Shown here piece after piece: positions 6,338-9,042 of a DNA stretch of 9,042 bases. Position 1 is the first letter of the stretch. Each line of letters opens with the position of its first letter. The notes under the pieces are model-generated. The model saw only the letters and a list, made by a program, of their open reading frames with translations. It was not told where the DNA came from and made no database searches. The stretch spans positions 1-9,042 of the forward strand of contig JBDTOX010000033.1 of NCBI GenBank assembly GCA_039933015.1, read 5' to 3'. The position numbers and the translations under genes were made by a program. This DNA is from JBDTOX01 sp039933015. GTDB taxonomy: Bacteria > Pseudomonadota > Gammaproteobacteria > Burkholderiales > Methylophilaceae.

Positions 6338-7087
6338 ATGTCCGTTACTATGCGTCAAATGCTGGAAGCCGGGGTTCACTTCGGCCATCAAACGCGTTAC
6401 TGGAACCCCAAAATGGCGCCGTATATTTTCGGCGACCGCAACAAGATTCATATCGTCAATCTGGAAAAAACCCTGCCGCTGTTTGAGGATGCATTGAAAT
6501 ATGTGCGTCAGCTGGCAGCTAACAAGGGTCGTATCATGTTTGTCGGTACCAAGCGCCAAGCGCGCGATATCGTTAAGGAAGAAGCTCAGCGCGCGAACTG
6601 CGCCTATGTTAACCACCGCTGGCTCGGTGGCATGCTGACCAACTTCAAGACGGTAAAGCAGTCCATCAAGCGCCTGAATGACTACGAAGCCATGATGCTG
6701 GATGGCAGGCTGGAAAAATTCGGCAAAAAAGAAGCCTTGGGTTACAAGCGTGAAGTTGAAAAGCTTGAGCGTTCCATCGGTGGTATTAAGGAAATGGGTG
6801 GCTTGCCAGATGCGATTTTTATTATCGACGTAGGTCATGAAAGTGGTGCTATTACCGAAGCTGCCAAGCTTGGCATCCCGGTGGTCGGCGTGGTCGATAC
6901 CAATAATTCACCGGAAGGCGTGGCTTACGTCATTCCTGGTAATGATGACTCCAGCCGTGCCATTCGCCTGTATGCCCGTGGCATCGCTGATGCAGTGCTG
7001 GAAGGCCGTAGCCAGTCCCTCACGGAAATCGTAAAGTCGGCATCTGAGGAAGAATTTGTCGAAGTTGAAGATAACGCGGCAGAGTAA
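6338..7087 (+). CDS. rpsB: 30S ribosomal protein S2
   Basis: S2 binds late in 30S assembly, between the head and body of the subunit, and is needed for S1 to join. The 249-residue protein shows the full family pattern: MRQMLEAGVHFGHQTRYWNPKMAPYIFG at the N-terminus, GRIMFVGTKRQA (about 64-75), YVNHRWLGGMLTNFKTV (about 90-106), GGLPDAIFIIDVGHE (about 154-168), IPVVGVVDTNNSPEGVAYVIPGNDD (about 180-204) and an acidic C-terminal tail. The length is normal. The start is fixed by GGAG (6328-6331) six bases before the ATG. It heads the rpsB-tsf-pyrH-frr cluster and is followed by an attenuating terminator. Confidence 0.99.
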   Translation: MSVTMRQMLEAGVHFGHQTRYWNPKMAPYIFGDRNKIHIVNLEKTLPLFEDALKYVRQLAANKGRIMFVGTKRQARDIVKEEAQRANCAYVNHRWLGGMLTNFKTVKQSIKRLNDYEAMMLDGRLEKFGKKEALGYKREVEKLERSIGGIKEMGGLPDAIFIIDVGHESGAITEAAKLGIPVVGVVDTNNSPEGVAYVIPGNDDSSRAIRLYARGIADAVLEGRSQSLTEIVKSASEEEFVEVEDNAAE

Positions 7088-7096
7088 AACCCTGAC

Positions 7097-7121
7097 AAAA
7101 GGGGCGCGAGCCCCTTTTTTT
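7097..7121 (+). terminator. Rho-independent terminator / attenuator between rpsB and tsf
   Basis: GGGGC (7101-7105) pairs with GCCCC (7110-7114) around a GCGA tetraloop of the stable GNRA class. AAAA (7097-7100) pairs with the start of a 7-base T-run (7115-7121). It lies 9 bases after the rpsB stop codon. Because tsf has no convincing promoter of its own, this probably ends only part of the transcripts and sets the S2 to EF-Ts ratio. A comparable intergenic attenuator is known in E. coli. Confidence 0.9.
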
Positions 7122-7136
7122 ATACCTGTTTTTTAG

Positions 7137-7158
7137 GCAAGCTGGTAATGCAAGCTGG
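7137..7158 (+). repeat. Short direct repeat upstream of tsf
   Basis: GCAAGCTGG occurs at 7137-7145 and again at 7150-7158, with 4 bases between copies. The second copy also starts a small hairpin (CAAG CTGG CTTG, 7151-7162). No function is known, and it may be a chance duplication in the rpsB-tsf gap. Confidence 0.4.
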
Positions 7159-7178
7159 CTTGATTGAGTTAAAAGTTT

Positions 7179-7184
7179 AAGGAG
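7179..7184 (+). promoter_or_regulatory. Ribosome binding site that fixes the tsf start
   Basis: AAGGAG lies six bases before the ATG at 7191. An in-frame TTG at 7185 would add two residues but directly abuts this site, leaving no spacing, so the ATG is the true start. EF-Ts proteins typically begin MAEIT, which agrees. Confidence 0.9.
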
Positions 7185-7190
7185 TTGAAA

Positions 7191-8066
7191 ATGGCCGAAA
7201 TTACCGCAGGCATGGTGAAAGAACTGCGTGAGCGCACTGATGCGCCAATGATGGATTGTAAGAAAGCATTAACCGAAGCTGCCGGCGATATGGCGCGCGC
7301 TGAAGAGCTCTTGCGCGTACGTTTTGGCAACAAGGCAAGCAAGGCTGCAGGTCGTGTTGCTGCCGAAGGTACGGTGGGTATTAGCATTAGTACGGATGGG
7401 AAATCCGGCGCCATGGTTGAAGTGAATTCTGAAACCGATTTTTGCGCCAGAAATGATGAGTTCCTTACATTTGCACGTAATCTGGCAGTCACGATTGCCA
7501 ATGAAAATCCAGCAGATGTTGCTGCAGTATCAACCCTGAAGCTGGGAGATGGCACGGTTGAAGACGTGCGTACCCAGTTAATCGGAAAAATTGGCGAAAA
7601 CGTCAGTGTGCGTCGCTTTTTGCGCGTAGCCGCCCAAGGCAAGCTTGCCAGCTATGTACATGGCAGCAAGATCGGCGTGCTGGTTGATGTTGTGGGTGGT
7701 GACGAAGCGCTGGGTAAGGATATTGCTATGCACATCGCTGCTACCAAGCCTAAGTCCCTGGACGCAAGCGGTGTAGAGCCTGAACTGATTGAAGCTGAAC
7801 GTCGCGTGGCGATTGAAAAGGCTAAGGAAGCCGGCAAGCCGGAAGCTATGCTGGAAAAAATTGCTGACGGTACCGTGCAGAAGTTCCTGAAAGAAGTAAC
7901 GCTGCTGAGCCAGCCTTTTGTTAAGGATGACAAGCAAACAATTGAGCAATTGCTTAAATCCAAGGGTGCTAGCATTGCCTCGTTCAGCATGTATGTAGTG
8001 GGTGAAGGCATTGAGAAGGTAGTTACCGATTTTGCTGCTGAAGTGGCAGCCGCTGCCAAGCTGTAA
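7191..8066 (+). CDS. tsf: Translation elongation factor Ts
   Basis: EF-Ts is the guanine nucleotide exchange factor that releases GDP from EF-Tu during translation. The 291-residue protein has a UBA-like N-terminal domain (MAEITAGMVKELRERTDAPMMDCKKAL region, 1-50) and the exchange motif TDFCARND (82-89, with Asp83 and Phe84 equivalent to the residues that disturb the EF-Tu Mg2+ site). The core follows with HIAATKP (181-187), then the helical coiled-coil segment (about 195-235) and the C-terminal ASFSMYVVGEGIEK module. This is the usual proteobacterial length and layout. It is co-transcribed with rpsB past the attenuator and is followed by two stem-loops before pyrH. Confidence 0.99.
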   Translation: MAEITAGMVKELRERTDAPMMDCKKALTEAAGDMARAEELLRVRFGNKASKAAGRVAAEGTVGISISTDGKSGAMVEVNSETDFCARNDEFLTFARNLAVTIANENPADVAAVSTLKLGDGTVEDVRTQLIGKIGENVSVRRFLRVAAQGKLASYVHGSKIGVLVDVVGGDEALGKDIAMHIAATKPKSLDASGVEPELIEAERRVAIEKAKEAGKPEAMLEKIADGTVQKFLKEVTLLSQPFVKDDKQTIEQLLKSKGASIASFSMYVVGEGIEKVVTDFAAEVAAAAKL

Positions 8067-8070
8067 AGTT

Positions 8071-8102
8071 AATCGTCACTTGGTTACAGTGACAAACCGA
8101 TT
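8071..8102 (+). repeat. Stem-loop just after tsf
   Basis: TCACT (8076-8080) pairs with AGTGA (8088-8092) around a 7-base loop. An outer AATCG (8071-8075) can pair with CGATT (8098-8102) past a 5-base bulge. No T-run follows, so alone it is not a terminator. It could protect the tsf 3' end or work together with the next stem-loop. Confidence 0.5.
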
Positions 8103-8105
8103 AAG

Positions 8106-8143
8106 AACGTGGGTTGCGCTTAAGCATATAATCCACGTTTTTT
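8106..8143 (+). terminator. Terminator-like stem-loop between tsf and pyrH
   Basis: AACGTGG (8106-8112) pairs perfectly with CCACGTT (8133-8139), and a 6-base T-run (8138-8143) begins within the 3' arm. The loop is 20 bases, longer than in a strong terminator, but holds the palindrome GCTTAAGC that could fold further. It probably ends or reduces rpsB-tsf transcription before pyrH. Confidence 0.55.
8127..8132 (+). promoter_or_regulatory. Consensus -10 box (TATAAT), possible pyrH promoter
   Basis: A perfect TATAAT lies 31 bases before the pyrH ATG, inside the loop of the terminator-like stem. Transcription would begin near 8139. No good -35 hexamer was found at 16-18 bases upstream, and there is no TGn extension, so activity is uncertain. 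A separate pyrH-frr promoter would fit the terminator-like stem in front of it. Confidence 0.45.
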
Positions 8144-8163
8144 ATGATTAAATTAGGAGCCAC

Positions 8164-8892
8164 ATGACTGCCCTATCTAGCACTCCGGCCTACAAACGTA
8201 TTTTGCTGAAATTATCTGGCGAAGCCCTGATGGGTGATGATAGTTATGGCATTAACCGAGCTACTATTTCCCGTATTGTGGGGGAGGTTAAGGAGGTTGT
8301 TGATTTAGGTGTGCAGGTGGCGGTAGTGATTGGCGGCGGTAATATTTTTCGTGGTGTAGCCCCGGCTGCTGAAGGTATGGATCGCGCTACGGCCGATTAT
8401 ATGGGCATGCTGGCAACGGTTATGAATGCGCTGGCATTGCAAGATGCCATGCGCCATGTTGGGCTGGTCAGCCGTGTTCAATCGGCACTCAATATTGAGC
8501 AGGTCGTTGAACCTTACATACGCGGCAAAGCCATACGCTATCTGGAAGAAGGTCGTGTGGTGATTTTTGGCGCAGGTACCGGCAACCCGTTTTTTACCAC
8601 GGATACCGCAGCGGCGCTGCGCGGTATGGAAATGAATGCAGAAATCGTACTCAAGGCCACCAAGGTGGATGGTGTGTACACGGATGATCCCAAAACCCAC
8701 CCGGAGGCGATGCGCTACAAAACCATCAGTTTTGATGAGGCTATTGTTAAAAAACTCAAAGTGATGGATGCCACAGCACTCACGCTGTGCCGCGACCAGA
8801 AACTGCCCATATGTGTTTTCAGTATTTTCAAGCAGGGTGCGCTTAAACGAGTTGTGATGGGTGAAGACGAAGGCACGCATGTTCTTCCATGA
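8164..8892 (+). CDS. pyrH: UMP kinase (uridylate kinase)
   Basis: The enzyme phosphorylates UMP to UDP with ATP in pyrimidine nucleotide synthesis. It is a hexameric bacterial enzyme of the amino acid kinase fold, typically activated by GTP and inhibited by UTP. The 242-residue protein shows the phosphate-binding KLSGEAL (16-22), VIGGGNIFRG (55-64), the DRATADYMGMLATVMNAL helix (73-90), GAGTGNPFFTTDTAA (136-150) for UMP binding and KATKVDGVYTDDP (164-176) for ATP binding. The C-terminus is complete. The start is set by AGGAG (8155-8159) four bases before the ATG. frr follows after 45 bases, the common proteobacterial order. Confidence 0.98.
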   Translation: MTALSSTPAYKRILLKLSGEALMGDDSYGINRATISRIVGEVKEVVDLGVQVAVVIGGGNIFRGVAPAAEGMDRATADYMGMLATVMNALALQDAMRHVGLVSRVQSALNIEQVVEPYIRGKAIRYLEEGRVVIFGAGTGNPFFTTDTAAALRGMEMNAEIVLKATKVDGVYTDDPKTHPEAMRYKTISFDEAIVKKLKVMDATALTLCRDQKLPICVFSIFKQGALKRVVMGEDEGTHVLP

Positions 8893-8937
8893 GGAATAAC
8901 CACCCAAAATTGCTGAGAAACTTGCCAGGAGAGAATC

Positions 8938-9042
8938 ATGCTCAATGATGTGAAAAAAAACGCTGAACAAAAAATGCAAAAGTCGCAGGAAGCACTGAGA
9001 AGTGATTTGGGGAAAGTCCGCACAGGGCGTGCGCATGTTGGC
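8938..9042 (+). CDS. frr: Ribosome recycling factor, partial (5' end only)
   Basis: The frame runs from the ATG at 8938 through 35 codons to the window edge; the rest of the gene, normally about 185 codons, is outside. The visible part, with MLNDVKKNAEQKMQKSQEAL leading into DLGKVRTGRAHVG, matches the first long helix of RRF and its conserved RTGRA motif. RRF works with EF-G to split post-termination ribosomes. AGGAG (8927-8931) lies six bases before the start. The gene is probably co-transcribed with pyrH. Confidence 0.96.
   Translation, partial: MLNDVKKNAEQKMQKSQEALRSDLGKVRTGRAHVG

Noticed and set aside
6323..6838. 171-codon minus-strand open frame opposite rpsB
   Set aside because: It is antisense to a highly conserved ribosomal protein gene; its length follows from rpsB codon use.
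7185..7190. TTG start adding two residues to tsf
   Set aside because: It directly abuts the AAGGAG ribosome binding site, leaving no spacing; the ATG at 7191 has proper spacing and the family-typical MAEIT start.
7169..8059. Minus-strand frames of 157, 123 and 135 codons opposite tsf
   Set aside because: All are antisense to tsf, overlap one another in different frames, and are rich in Ser, Thr and Ala from reversed tsf codons.
8305..9036. 243-codon minus-strand open frame opposite pyrH and frr
   Set aside because: It is long, but it crosses two conserved genes and the gap between them, and its His- and Phe-rich product resembles no known family.
1..9042. Mobile elements, CRISPR arrays, prophage or defence genes
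   Set aside because: No transposase, integrase, regularly spaced repeats or foreign-looking genes were seen; all genes are core functions with uniform character.

Overview
This window is an ordinary, densely packed stretch of chromosomal housekeeping genes, most likely from a betaproteobacterium of the Nitrosomonadales type. That placement is inferred from three things: the map-glnD pair transcribed divergently from rpsB-tsf-pyrH-frr, protein sequences of betaproteobacterial character, and a hopanoid-type squalene synthesis gene. I see no mobile element, phage gene, CRISPR array or rRNA, and no previously undescribed system. What deserves a second look is mostly in the non-coding gaps.

Layout. 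Bases 1-749 (minus) hold most of hpnC, whose 3' end lies off the left edge. A 108-base gap with a GC-rich inverted repeat separates it from a divergent plus-strand pair, an S-methyl-5'-thioinosine phosphorylase (858-1604) and a peptide deformylase (1594-2127), which overlap by 11 bases. A tRNA-Ser(UGA) gene follows 24 bases later with its own extended -10 element, then a 91-residue cupin protein. A bidirectional terminator (about 2625-2658) separates the cupin gene from the convergent glnD. glnD (5277-2695) and map (6081-5284) form a minus-strand operon with map first and a 6-base gap.

The 256-base gap at 6082-6337 is divergent between map and rpsB. It holds nested inverted repeats on the map side, a recognisable rpsB promoter, and a leader whose 10-bp stem encloses a smaller hairpin, a good candidate for an S2 autoregulatory leader. 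rpsB is followed by a clear terminator or attenuator, then tsf, then a gap with two stem-loops and a consensus TATAAT, then pyrH, and the first 35 codons of frr at the right edge.

How the genes work together. rpsB, tsf and frr (ribosomal protein S2, EF-Ts, ribosome recycling factor) serve translation, and pyrH (UMP kinase) feeds pyrimidine nucleotide supply. map and the deformylase both mature protein N-termini: the deformylase removes the formyl group, then map removes methionine. glnD is the nitrogen sensor that modifies PII proteins. The phosphorylase salvages a by-product of polyamine synthesis. hpnC contributes to squalene and hopanoid synthesis.
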